From assembly GCA_015065105.1 (NCBI GenBank), contig SVQZ01000007.1:1-64000 (forward strand): a DNA stretch of 64,000 bases, written 5' to 3'. The notes beneath the pieces are model-generated. The model was not told where the DNA came from and made no database searches. It saw only the letters and a list, made by a program, of their open reading frames with translations. The position numbers and the translations under genes are program-made. Positions 1 through 7,729 of this stretch are shown here, piece by piece. Origin of the DNA: Oscillospiraceae bacterium (GTDB lineage: Bacteria; Bacillota; Clostridia; Oscillospirales; CAG-272). How positions within the stretch are numbered: the stretch's first letter is position 1; each line of letters begins with the position of its first letter.

Positions 1-151
1 TTGTCTGTCAACTTCATTCTATCAGATTTTTTCAGATATGCTCATCTTTTTTTGCCTATCTGTTAGGTTTCACCCCAACATTTAGTATAGAACCTTTTAA
101 AATAACGGTATCGATATTTTATGTCAGTTTTATATTAAGTAAATCGTTTTG
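1..151. other. Gene-free left edge, possible insertion-sequence end
   Basis: No coding region is visible. The minus strand read from position 94 leftwards begins GGTTCTATACTAAATGTTGG, which resembles the terminal inverted repeat of an insertion sequence (possibly ISL3-like, from memory only). A TTGACA hexamer follows on the same strand near 6-11, where a transposase promoter could lie. The rest of the element would be to the left of the window, so this stays a weak suggestion. Confidence 0.22.
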
Positions 152-376
152 TTTCGTGCGGTATGTTCGCACAAAAGTATGGGGTGGAATTCGGTGCGCC
201 CGGCGGCAAAATATGAAAAGCTTTCGGTTGTTTTTATTTCGTGCGGTATGTTCGCACAAAAGTATGGGGCGGAATTCGGTGCGCCCGGCGGCAAAATATG
301 AAAAGCTTTCGGTTGTTTTTATTTCGTGCGGTATGTTCGCACAAAAGTATGGGCGGAATTCGGTGCGCCCGGCGGC
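152..376 (+). repeat. Three-copy 85-bp tandem repeat with two-hairpin core
   Basis: Three cores of 56, 56 and 55 bases start at 152, 237 and 322, an exact period of 85. Two identical 29-base linkers (208-236 and 293-321) separate them. Each core can form GTGCG-N7-CGCAC and, about 14 bases later, GGGCG-N10-CGCCC; copy 1 changes the second stem to GGGTG, which keeps a wobble pair. The core is GC-rich in AT-rich surroundings. A related two-copy array with the same 85-base period lies at 45269-45409. The identical linkers argue for tandem duplication and not for CRISPR spacers. Confidence 0.9.
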
Positions 377-454
377 GCTTTTGTTTAAACTGAACAGAAA
401 TAAGGCATCAAAATATATAATTACCACAAAATGGTAAAACTTTGACAAAATCTA

Positions 455-483
455 TTGACAAAAGTGAGAATAACAAGTATAAT
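455..483 (+). promoter_or_regulatory. Consensus sigma-A promoter
   Basis: TTGACA (455-460), a 17-base spacer and TATAAT (478-483) match the consensus exactly. Transcription should start near 490 and run into the hairpin terminator at 651-676, giving a transcript of about 185 nt. Confidence 0.85.
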
Positions 484-489
484 AATGTC

Positions 490-676
490 GCAACACCAAA
501 ATTTCCCAAATGTTGCGGACTTTTGATCAATTACCGATGAAAGAGCTTGAGTTGTTGATTCATAAGTCTCCAATTTCCATTTCGCCGTTATGCAAAATGA
601 AAGAATACCGCAATATGGAACGTAAATGGAAAATCAATACCACTCCCATGAAAAAAGCACCTTAGGGTGCTTTTTT
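490..676 (+). ncRNA. Short structured transcript of unknown function
   Basis: The unit is bounded by a perfect promoter and a strong terminator and contains no recognised gene. The predicted RNA begins with a hairpin (GCAACA pairing with TGTTGC) and has a longer-range pairing of ATTTCCATTT near 578-587 with AAATGGAAA near 625-633. A 51-codon frame (510-665, start ATG TTG CGG) is also open, but it has no ribosome binding site and its stop lies inside the terminator loop. I therefore favour a small RNA over a small protein. The length is similar to 6S RNA, but I do not see 6S RNA's closing stem. Confidence 0.45.
651..676 (+). terminator. Rho-independent terminator
   Basis: An 11-bp stem (AAAAAAGCACC with GGTGCTTTTTT), a 4-base loop and a run of six T. 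Confidence 0.9.
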
Positions 677-730
677 CAAATTAAAGGAATCTATATTATT
701 TCGGGTATTTAAAAAGAGTTTAATCAAATC

Positions 731-759
731 TTGCAAATTCCTCGAAAATATATTATAAT
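731..759 (+). promoter_or_regulatory. Promoter of rfbB
   Basis: TTGCAA (731-736), 17 bases and TATAAT (754-759), followed by the ribosome binding site GGGAGGG at 773-779. Confidence 0.7.
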
Positions 760-785
760 ATATAAAAAGTAAGGGAGGGAATATT

Positions 786-1784
786 ATGAAATACATGATA
801 ACAGGCGGTGCCGGTTTTATAGGTGCTAACTTTATTTCCTATATTCTCTCTAAATATCCCGATGCGAAGGTGATATGTATTGACAGCCTTACCTATGCGG
901 GTAACGTTGAGAATTTTAAGAGCTTTGACAAAAGCAGATTCATTTTTGAATATGCGGATATATGTAACAGAGACAGGATATTTGAGTTAACAGAAAAGCA
1001 TATGCCCGATTGTATCGTGAACTTTGCCGCTGAAAGTCACGTTGATCGTTCGATAACAGGTCCTTCGGTATTTGTCAGGACAAACGTTTTGGGGTGTGCT
1101 AATCTTCTTGATGCCGCAAAAAGCTTTAACATATCCCGTTTTCACCAGATATCTACCGACGAAGTATATGGAGACATACCCGAGCCGGAATTCAGTACAG
1201 AGGAAAGCCCGCTCGCTCCCTCCAGCCCTTATTCAGCATCAAAGGCATCGGCTGATCTTTTGACACTTTCCTATTTCAAGACCTTCAAGACTCCCGTAAC
1301 TATATCAAGATGCTCGAACAACTACGGCGCTATGCAGTTTCCCGAAAAGCTTATCCCCCTGACTATATATAATATACTCAAAGGAAATAACGTAAATATT
1401 TACGGAAACGGTATGCAATGCCGCGACTGGATATACGTTGCAGACCATTGCAGGGCAATTGATTTGATACTTAATTCGGGTATAGAAGGACAGATATATA
1501 ACGTAGGAAGCTCTGTTACAAAGAATAATATTGAAACCGTTGAGCTTATTGCAGATGCCATAGGAAAAAGAGCTGATATAATTCATGTAACAGACCGTCC
1601 CGCTCATGATAAGCGCTATGCTATCGATTCAAGAAAGCTTCGGACAAAGCTCGGATGGCAGCCGACCCTTGATTATGAAGAGGGAATAAGGCTGACTGTT
1701 AAATGGTATCTTGATAATCAGCAGTGGTGTGAGAATATCATGAATAAGAGCTATAAAGAAAAAAATAAAGAATATATAAAATGA
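786..1784 (+). CDS. rfbB: dTDP-glucose 4,6-dehydratase
   Basis: This extended short-chain dehydrogenase (332 residues) converts dTDP-glucose to dTDP-4-keto-6-deoxyglucose, an early step towards dTDP-rhamnose and related surface sugars. It shows the NAD-binding glycine motif TGGAGFIG at residues 6-13, the family motif TDEVYGD and the catalytic YSASK (YxxxK). The length is normal for RfbB/RmlB. It has its own promoter and a strong GGGAGGG ribosome binding site. The partner rfbA, rfbC and rfbD genes are not in this window. The amidohydrolase gene follows after 12 bases, so the two are probably co-transcribed. Confidence 0.93.
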   Translation: MKYMITGGAGFIGANFISYILSKYPDAKVICIDSLTYAGNVENFKSFDKSRFIFEYADICNRDRIFELTEKHMPDCIVNFAAESHVDRSITGPSVFVRTNVLGCANLLDAAKSFNISRFHQISTDEVYGDIPEPEFSTEESPLAPSSPYSASKASADLLTLSYFKTFKTPVTISRCSNNYGAMQFPEKLIPLTIYNILKGNNVNIYGNGMQCRDWIYVADHCRAIDLILNSGIEGQIYNVGSSVTKNNIETVELIADAIGKRADIIHVTDRPAHDKRYAIDSRKLRTKLGWQPTLDYEEGIRLTVKWYLDNQQWCENIMNKSYKEKNKEYIK

Positions 1785-1796
1785 GAGGTAAAAGCT

Positions 1797-2861
1797 ATGT
1801 CAGCATACAAGAAACCCATAATTGACGGACATCTTCACGTATATACAAATAAATGTGTTGAATACTTTTTTGAATACAAAGAAAAATACGGCTTTGATGC
1901 TATTTGCGTTGCCTGTCTTTGCAACCTTGATACCTCAATGGAAAATGATGCAACTCAGAACATTTTGGCGGCAATAATGAAGTGTATAGATCCCAAGGGT
2001 GTATATGCTTTGGGCGGTCTTGTATATCCCGAGTTTCCCGTTACTAAAGCACCTGAGGGTACATACGATTTTGAAGCACAGGCAAGAGAGTTGATTGAAA
2101 TGGGCTTTGACGGCATCAAAATGCTTGAAAATAAGCCTACAACACGTAAAATGACTGCGCTTTCCACCTGTGATCCTATGCTTGACGGCTTTTACAAGTA
2201 TCTTGAGGAAGAGCAGATAGCGGTAATATCCCATGTTGCCGACCCCGAGACCTTCTGGGATCATGACCTTGCGCCCGAATTTTCTCACGTTGAGGGCTGG
2301 TTCTACGGTGACGGTACATTTTTAACAAAAGAAGAAATCTATGAAGAGGTAAGACAGACCCTTGTCAAGTATCCCAATTTAAAGATAACCTTCCCTCATT
2401 TCTTCTTCCTTTCCGATTATTTGGATGAAGCGAAAAAGCTTTTTGACAAATATCCTAATCTTAAGCTCGATATTACACCCGGCAGGGAAATGTACGATAA
2501 TTTTACCCGTCATCATGAAAAGGCGAAGGAGATATTCAGCGAATACAGCGGCCGAATCATACTCGGTACAGATATGACCTCTACGCATTTCCAGGGTGAG
2601 CCCGGGGATATGATAGATACAATAACCCGCTTCCTTTCCACAGAAGACGAGTTCTCGTATTGGGATTTTGATATTAAGGGTATAGGTTTAAGTGAGGAAA
2701 AATGCAAGCAGATCTGCCATGATAATTTCCTTTCTAACCTTTCGTCCACCCCAAAGCTTATAGATAAAAAGATGCTTAAGGCATACATAGACCGTTTCCT
2801 TCCTCTTGTAAAGAATAAGGAAACCGCAGAGTTTATTGCAGAGTTTTATAAAACACTCTGA
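1797..2861 (+). CDS. Amidohydrolase-family metal-dependent hydrolase
   Basis: A 354-residue protein of the amidohydrolase-2 (TIM-barrel) type. The N-terminus carries the metal-binding HxH in DGHLHVYTN, a middle strand has SHVADPETF, and a GTDMTSTHF stretch near residue 260 supplies the late Asp typical of the fold. Relatives hydrolyse or decarboxylate small cyclic or aromatic substrates; the substrate here cannot be read from sequence. There is no signal peptide, so it should be cytosolic. It sits 12 bases behind rfbB with its own ribosome binding site (AGAGGT), probably in the same operon. Confidence 0.75.
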   Translation: MSAYKKPIIDGHLHVYTNKCVEYFFEYKEKYGFDAICVACLCNLDTSMENDATQNILAAIMKCIDPKGVYALGGLVYPEFPVTKAPEGTYDFEAQARELIEMGFDGIKMLENKPTTRKMTALSTCDPMLDGFYKYLEEEQIAVISHVADPETFWDHDLAPEFSHVEGWFYGDGTFLTKEEIYEEVRQTLVKYPNLKITFPHFFFLSDYLDEAKKLFDKYPNLKLDITPGREMYDNFTRHHEKAKEIFSEYSGRIILGTDMTSTHFQGEPGDMIDTITRFLSTEDEFSYWDFDIKGIGLSEEKCKQICHDNFLSNLSSTPKLIDKKMLKAYIDRFLPLVKNKETAEFIAEFYKTL

Positions 2862-2988
2862 AAAGAAGCGACGAAGGAACCTTTTTAAATTGTCTCGGCT
2901 TCACACTTGAATTAAAAGGACAAAGGAAATAACTGAAGCGTTTTAAAATAATACATTTAGGATATAATTGAAAAAACAGGATGTAACT

Positions 2989-5229
2989 ATGAAAAAAGGT
3001 ATAAGATCTATATTTTTGTTCCTTGCGGCGGTATTATTAACGTCGGCTTTGTTTGGAATAACCGCATTTGCCGAAGAAAATCAACAGATATCCGCTTCGG
3101 GGTATTTTGGTGAATTAAACTGGGTATTCAGTAAAGAAAGCGGTGTTTTAAGGGTAAGCGGAGAAGGAGAAATGCGAGCTCCCTCGGCCTATGATTATTG
3201 GTACACCTATGCTTCCTTTGTTACCGATATTGTAATAGAAGAAGGGGCGGAGAATATTTCGGGAGATATTTTCATCTACTGTAAGATGCTTGGATCGGTA
3301 AGTATCCCCGAAAGCGTAAAGAATATTGATGAAAACGCATTTTACAGAAATGAATTTCTGATAATCAAGTGTAATTTCGGCTCTTATGCAGATAGTTATG
3401 CAAGCGATAATTCCATAGCCTTGGAATATATTGATATCATTGATCACGGCGAATGCGGTGAAGAGGTTTATTGGAAGCTTGATAAGGATCATCTTTTAAC
3501 CTTATACGGTAAAGGAATTACTTTTGAATATACTTATATCAAGAATATACCTTGGTATCCCTATATAAATGATATAAAGGCTATAGTTGTTGAAGAGGGG
3601 GTAGAGGGCTTGAACCGGGGAGTATTCTATAATTGCTGCTCGGTAACCGAGGTTACTCTTCCGAAAAGCTTAAACACTATTGTAAACGTTGCTTTCAAGG
3701 GCTGCAGCTCGCTTAAAAGTATAACTATACCAAGCGGTGTAGAGACTATATCGAACAATACGTTTGAGGGTTGTATTGCTCTTGAAGAGGCGGTATTACC
3801 CGATACACTCAAAACTATATCCAAGCAAGCTTTTTTAAACTGTGTATCCTTAAAAAATATTGATATTCCCGATTCTGTAGAGGAGATCGGAATTGCTGCG
3901 TTTAAAAATTGTGAAAGCTTAGACTATATTGAGCTCCCTGAAAGCGTAACCTTTTTAGGTGACAGTGCGTTCTTTGGCTGCGTAAGTCTTAAAGAAGCCA
4001 AGCTCTCCGATAATCTTGAAAGGATCGGAGAGTCGATTCTTGAAAATTGTTCAAATCTGGAATACGTTGATCTTCCCGAAAAGCTGACGGTATTACCAAG
4101 GGGTACATTCAGATTTTGTTACTCTATTAAAGAGCTTATTTTACCCCCCAATATAACAGTTATCCGCGAGGGAGGAATGAGCTATTGCCGTATTGAGCGT
4201 TTAGTTCTTCCGGATTCGCTGAAGAGTATAGAATGGTGTGCTTTTGCCCGTACTTATACCCCTAAGCTCGTTATTCCTCACTCGGTAGATACTTTGAATT
4301 ATCGTGCATTATCCGATACCTATATAGACTCTGTATATATTTCTCATGATGTACTTTATCTGGATGATGATATTTTCCTTAATTCTACAGATACAACGGT
4401 ATATTGTATTAAAAACAGCGCTATTGAGAAGAATGCCAAGTCTGACGGTATAACCTGCAAACCCATAGAGCCCGAAATATCCTCTAACAACGTTCTTATT
4501 ACTATAAACAATCTTGAATGTGTCAAAGAAATAGTTATTGCAGAAGGCGGCTATTCGAACTATGAGGTTATTGTGCAGAATGCAGTATTAACCGTTACAA
4601 AGGATAAATTTAATGAGGATTATTCCTATATCTACAATACCTCAAAGGCAGGAGATTTTTCTGTTGCGGTTTTGTATTACGGGGGTCAAAAGGTATGCAG
4701 ATCCTTTAAAACTTTCACCCCCCGATTTACCGAAAACGGGTTGCAGTTGAGTATTAGCGGAATATACGGAGCAAAGCTTATCCGTGCCGCTTACGGTGAT
4801 TATGATACCATAGGTCAGATAAGCCGCGCCGAAGGCGAACGCAGCTTTACCGATAAAGACGTTTTGAAATACCGTTCAACCTATACCATCCAATTTAGGG
4901 ATGAAGGACTTGTTACCGTTGCGGTGCTTTATAAGAACGGATATATTGAGTATTATAAGTATAACGTAACTAAAAAATCTCCCGTGATGACGAGAAACGG
5001 AAATATCGTTACCTTTGAAGGCCTTGACGATATGAAGGTTATTCGTTATGTAAATGGTGAATATTCAACTTCAAATGAGATCAAAAATGCACCCGGTGTT
5101 GTAAATATTCGCGGTAAAGATATTGCACAAGCCAATAAATTGAGCATAAGGCTTGCAATCGGTACATATACTTTTTGTATTCAGTATGATGACGAAAGCT
5201 ATAATTATTACAAGGTTATTATAGAATAA
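2989..5229 (+). CDS. Secreted BspA-like leucine-rich protein with B-C-D surface modules
   Basis: A signal peptide (from MKKGIRSIFLFLAAVLL, ending near AFAEE) precedes about 460 residues of BspA/LRR_5 repeats with the usual pattern LPESVTFLGDSAFFGC. Residues about 497-746 hold three copies of a module of about 80 residues that also occurs in the proteins at 11026, 45587 and 52344 (types B, C and D; the last ends in YDDESYNYY). I chose ATG 2989 and not TTG 2968, because 2968 is the last base of a TATAAT (2963-2968) and an AGGA ribosome binding site precedes 2989. It is likely a surface adhesin-like protein; the ligand is unknown. Its stop codon abuts the start of the next gene. Confidence 0.85.
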   Translation: MKKGIRSIFLFLAAVLLTSALFGITAFAEENQQISASGYFGELNWVFSKESGVLRVSGEGEMRAPSAYDYWYTYASFVTDIVIEEGAENISGDIFIYCKMLGSVSIPESVKNIDENAFYRNEFLIIKCNFGSYADSYASDNSIALEYIDIIDHGECGEEVYWKLDKDHLLTLYGKGITFEYTYIKNIPWYPYINDIKAIVVEEGVEGLNRGVFYNCCSVTEVTLPKSLNTIVNVAFKGCSSLKSITIPSGVETISNNTFEGCIALEEAVLPDTLKTISKQAFLNCVSLKNIDIPDSVEEIGIAAFKNCESLDYIELPESVTFLGDSAFFGCVSLKEAKLSDNLERIGESILENCSNLEYVDLPEKLTVLPRGTFRFCYSIKELILPPNITVIREGGMSYCRIERLVLPDSLKSIEWCAFARTYTPKLVIPHSVDTLNYRALSDTYIDSVYISHDVLYLDDDIFLNSTDTTVYCIKNSAIEKNAKSDGITCKPIEPEISSNNVLITINNLECVKEIVIAEGGYSNYEVIVQNAVLTVTKDKFNEDYSYIYNTSKAGDFSVAVLYYGGQKVCRSFKTFTPRFTENGLQLSISGIYGAKLIRAAYGDYDTIGQISRAEGERSFTDKDVLKYRSTYTIQFRDEGLVTVAVLYKNGYIEYYKYNVTKKSPVMTRNGNIVTFEGLDDMKVIRYVNGEYSTSNEIKNAPGVVNIRGKDIAQANKLSIRLAIGTYTFCIQYDDESYNYYKVIIE

Positions 5230-6663
5230 ATGAGAATAATAGAAAAAAGGTTTTCTGTTTTTGCAATAGTCTTGCTTTTAATATTTTTGCCCCTTTACGT
5301 TGAAAATGCGTATTTCAATGTTGTTGAGGCAAAATTTAGAGCATTTTTCATTTCAAGCATGATAATTGTACTGCCTATAACGTTTTTCTTGGCATATCGG
5401 CTTGTTAAAAGAAAAGAGTATAATAAAAAGCCCCTTGACCTAAGCGAAGGGGCTTTGCTCGGTTTTGCCGCGGTATGGCTGATTTCATGCCTGCTTTCGG
5501 AAAGAAGGAATAGTTCCTTCTGGGGAAATGACGGCTGGTATATCGGTGTGTTTGCTGTATTGATGCTTACACTTTTATACTTCTTTCTTAGCCGCAGTTT
5601 AGAGTATGAACAAAATATATTTATTCCCGTTTTTGCGATAAACGTTTTGATATTTATACTTGGGATATTGCAGTTTGCCCGTATTGACCTGTTCGGCTTG
5701 CATGAAAATATCCTTGAAAAGCAGTATTATCAGTATATTTCAACCTTGGGTAATACAAATTGGGTTGCGGGATATTTATGTCTGTTTATTCCCATGTCAT
5801 TCGTGTTTTTTTTGAATGCGGAGGACGGTTTTTCATATATTTTTAATCTTATATTCCTGATATTTGCCTTTTCAAATCTGATTCTTTCTATCTCTGACGG
5901 AGCATATATAGGTCTTGGATTTTCTGCTTTCTTTTCCATCCCTTTTATATTTAATGATAAGCTGAGATCAAAAAGATGCCTTTTGTTGTTTATGATATTT
6001 TTTGCCGAGGCAGTTTTGATAACTCTGTTGCCGTGTTTTAACGGTCTTTTTGAAAGGATCAGCGGTATTTCTTCTTTTGTGCTTGATTTAAGAATATCAG
6101 CTCCTTTACTCGCCTTTTGTGTTTTGACCTATATTTTGATAAGTCTGTCGAAGAGAGAGGGTAAAGAATTTCGCAGGGTGATATGCATTGCTTGTGAAGT
6201 ACTTCTTTTGCTTATTGTTATCGGATTTTTTATCTATTCCGTAATCACCTTCGATGATTCCTTTGGTTCGTCGAGAGGAGCAATATGGAGAGTGTCATTT
6301 GAAAGGTTTTCTGATTATTCTGTTAAGGAAAAGCTTATAGGTATAGGCCCGGAGCTTTTAAGGGGGGAATACAGAGAGCTTCAGATGAGCGATCGGTTTA
6401 AGGGGCTTGCCATCCTTTCCTCACATAGTGAACCGATACAGATACTTTTAAGCTCGGGTATAATCGGTCTGGCTTTATATCTTACAGTATTAGCCGGTGT
6501 ATTTAAGGATATCGGCAGGATATCCGAAAAGAGCTTTGCGTACTTTCTTCCGATATCTGCATATTTCGGACAGAGCTTTGTAAACAGTGCAACTATAGTT
6601 AATCTGACTCTGCTTTGTATTATTTTTTCAATGTACAGAATAAGTAAAAAAACAACCGCATGA
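5230..6663 (+). CDS. O-antigen ligase / polymerase-like membrane protein
   Basis: A 477-residue polytopic membrane protein with about 10-12 hydrophobic segments. A Wzy_C-like region around residues 340-415 has SSRGAIWRVSFERF, then GIGPELLRGEY, then SSHSEPIQILLSSG, which fits the O-antigen ligase/polymerase superfamily acting on lipid-linked glycans at the outer face of the membrane. The start codon directly follows the stop of the leucine-rich gene (TAA ATG), suggesting translational coupling. In a Gram-positive it could polymerise or attach a surface polysaccharide. The substrate is unknown. Confidence 0.75.
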   Translation: MRIIEKRFSVFAIVLLLIFLPLYVENAYFNVVEAKFRAFFISSMIIVLPITFFLAYRLVKRKEYNKKPLDLSEGALLGFAAVWLISCLLSERRNSSFWGNDGWYIGVFAVLMLTLLYFFLSRSLEYEQNIFIPVFAINVLIFILGILQFARIDLFGLHENILEKQYYQYISTLGNTNWVAGYLCLFIPMSFVFFLNAEDGFSYIFNLIFLIFAFSNLILSISDGAYIGLGFSAFFSIPFIFNDKLRSKRCLLLFMIFFAEAVLITLLPCFNGLFERISGISSFVLDLRISAPLLAFCVLTYILISLSKREGKEFRRVICIACEVLLLLIVIGFFIYSVITFDDSFGSSRGAIWRVSFERFSDYSVKEKLIGIGPELLRGEYRELQMSDRFKGLAILSSHSEPIQILLSSGIIGLALYLTVLAGVFKDIGRISEKSFAYFLPISAYFGQSFVNSATIVNLTLLCIIFSMYRISKKTTA

Positions 6664-6676
6664 ACGGTTGTTTTTT
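6647..6676 (+). terminator. Terminator overlapping the stop codon
   Basis: AAAAAACAACCG pairs with CGGTTGTTTTTT across a short loop that contains the TGA stop of the O-antigen-ligase-like gene. Confidence 0.85.
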
Positions 6677-6749
6677 AATATATAGGAAATTGCTGTGCTT
6701 AGGGTACTGAAGAAACAAGCTTATATAAAGTTCAAGTCCGCTCATCGGT

Positions 6750-6765
6750 GCGGGCCGGCGCCCGC
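6750..6765 (+). repeat. GC-rich palindromic 16-mer
   Basis: GCGGGCCGGCGCCCGC lies 12 bases beyond the ribU stop codon. Its exact reverse complement occurs at 52074-52089, just beyond the alaX stop codon. Both look like relatives of the 85-bp repeat family. Confidence 0.7.
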
Positions 6766-6777
6766 GCGGCTTGAGAT

Positions 6778-7380
6778 CTATGATATCTTATCCAATAATC
6801 TGTGTATATGCTTATATAGAACAAAGGTTATTGCAGAGATCAACACACCTTTAACAAAATTAAAGGGTACAACACAGTAAAGCGCCAGCTTTTCAACGGT
6901 TGAAACAACGGGAAGTATCTCTTTGCCCATTGAAATTATCTGTTCGATGGGAAGGAATTTTGAATAAGTGGGTATAAGAAGATATGCGTTAAGGAAATAT
7001 GCGGATATTGCCATAAATATCGTACCGCTGAGCATGGCAACGAGAGCTCCTGATTTTGTTTTATAAAACTTATATATTATTCCTGCAGGAACAACGAATG
7101 CGCATCCCATTATAAAGTTTGCCAGCTCTCCAACAAATGCGGTATCGGTACCGTTGATAAGTAGATTTAAAAGAACCTTTATAAGCTCAATGAGAACTCC
7201 TGCCAAGGGACCCATTGAAAAAGCGCCGATAAGAACGGGAAGCTCGCTGAAATCAAGCTCGTAAAAGGTCGGCGCTATAAAGGGCAGGGGAAACTCAAAA
7301 ATCATGAGTATCGCTGCTGTTGCCGCAAGTAATGCTATTCTTGCAATGAAGGTCAGAGTCTTTCTTGATTTGGTCTGCAT
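6778..7380 (-). CDS. ribU: Riboflavin ECF transporter S component
   Basis: RibU is the substrate-binding membrane subunit that captures riboflavin for the shared energy-coupling-factor module. The protein (200 residues from the chosen start) has about six membrane segments and family signatures FYELDFSELPVLIGAF, then GPLAGVLIELIK, then GELANFIMGC. The upstream FMN riboswitch independently supports riboflavin. I prefer the ATG at 7378-7380 over the one five codons earlier, because the upstream ATG overlaps the AGGTG ribosome binding site, which is seven bases from the chosen start. The ECF ATPase and T subunits are not in the window. Confidence 0.93.
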   Translation of the reverse strand: MQTKSRKTLTFIARIALLAATAAILMIFEFPLPFIAPTFYELDFSELPVLIGAFSMGPLAGVLIELIKVLLNLLINGTDTAFVGELANFIMGCAFVVPAGIIYKFYKTKSGALVAMLSGTIFMAISAYFLNAYLLIPTYSKFLPIEQIISMGKEILPVVSTVEKLALYCVVPFNFVKGVLISAITFVLYKHIHRLLDKIS

Positions 7381-7395
7381 TTTTTTACACCTCAT

Positions 7396-7424
7396 ATAAA
7401 AATACCCAAAGCATGGCTTTGGGC
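7396..7424 (-). terminator. Riboswitch expression-platform terminator
   Basis: On the minus strand CCCAAAGC-CAT-GCTTTGGG is followed by TATTTTTAT, just before the ribU ribosome binding site. The 5' arm could alternatively pair with the CTTTGGGGC at the start of the aptamer, which would make an anti-terminator when FMN is low (inference). Confidence 0.75.
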
Positions 7425-7440
7425 ATAAAATACATAGTAT

Positions 7441-7547
7441 CTTTGTCTTCTTTATCCGGACTTTGACCGTCGGTTACGGATTCTCACCGTATCAGCTTTC
7501 GCTCGCGGACTTTAACCGCCGGTGGGGATTTTCGCCCCGCCCCAAAG
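7441..7547 (-). promoter_or_regulatory. FMN riboswitch (RFN element)
   Basis: The minus strand carries the conserved RFN segments in order: GGGGCGGGGCGAAAATCCCC, ACCGGCGGT, AAAGTCCGCGAGCG, GGTGAGAATCC, AACCGACGGTCAAAGTCCGG. It is closed by a CTTTG/CAAAG stem. It should bind FMN and terminate transcription of ribU when flavin is abundant. Confidence 0.96.
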
Positions 7548-7556
7548 ACTGTTACT

Positions 7557-7585
7557 ATTATATACAAGAAAATATTGTTTGTCAA
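7557..7585 (-). promoter_or_regulatory. Promoter of the riboswitch-ribU unit
   Basis: The minus strand reads TTGACA (7585-7580), 17 bases, TATAAT (7562-7557), so transcription starts just ahead of the aptamer. Confidence 0.85.
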
Positions 7586-7603
7586 TAAAATAACGGAAAA
7601 TTG

Positions 7604-7632
7604 TTGACAAAGTTTTGAGAAAATATTATAAT
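7604..7632 (+). promoter_or_regulatory. Promoter of the AsnB-like pair
   Basis: TTGACA (7604-7609), 17 bases and TATAAT (7627-7632). It diverges from the ribU promoter, with only 18 bases between the two -35 boxes. A small ACCTAC-N7-GTAGGT hairpin follows in the leader. A second, weaker promoter (TTGCAT 7670-7675, 17 bases, TATAAT 7693-7698) lies closer to the gene. Confidence 0.82.
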
Positions 7633-7729
7633 TGTATTACCTACCGTAAGAGTAGGTAAATAATTGTTCTTGCATTTTTTATAAATATATGTTATAATTT
7701 TTATAATAATGCGATTTTCGGAGGAATCT

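Noticed and set aside
152..376. CRISPR array
   Set aside because: Linkers within the array are identical, units are only three, the repeat core is 56 bases, and no cas genes are present.
156..437. Open frames on both strands across the repeat array, encoding repeated Arg/Ala-rich peptides
   Set aside because: They are by-products of the 85-bp repeats; the 85-base period is not a multiple of three, and there is no ribosome binding site.
490..676. 6S RNA
   Set aside because: Size and promoter fit, but I cannot find the long closing stem joining the 5' and 3' ends or the open central bubble.
2968..2988. TTG start for the leucine-rich protein
   Set aside because: It overlaps a TATAAT box; ATG 2989 has a ribosome binding site and begins a proper signal peptide.
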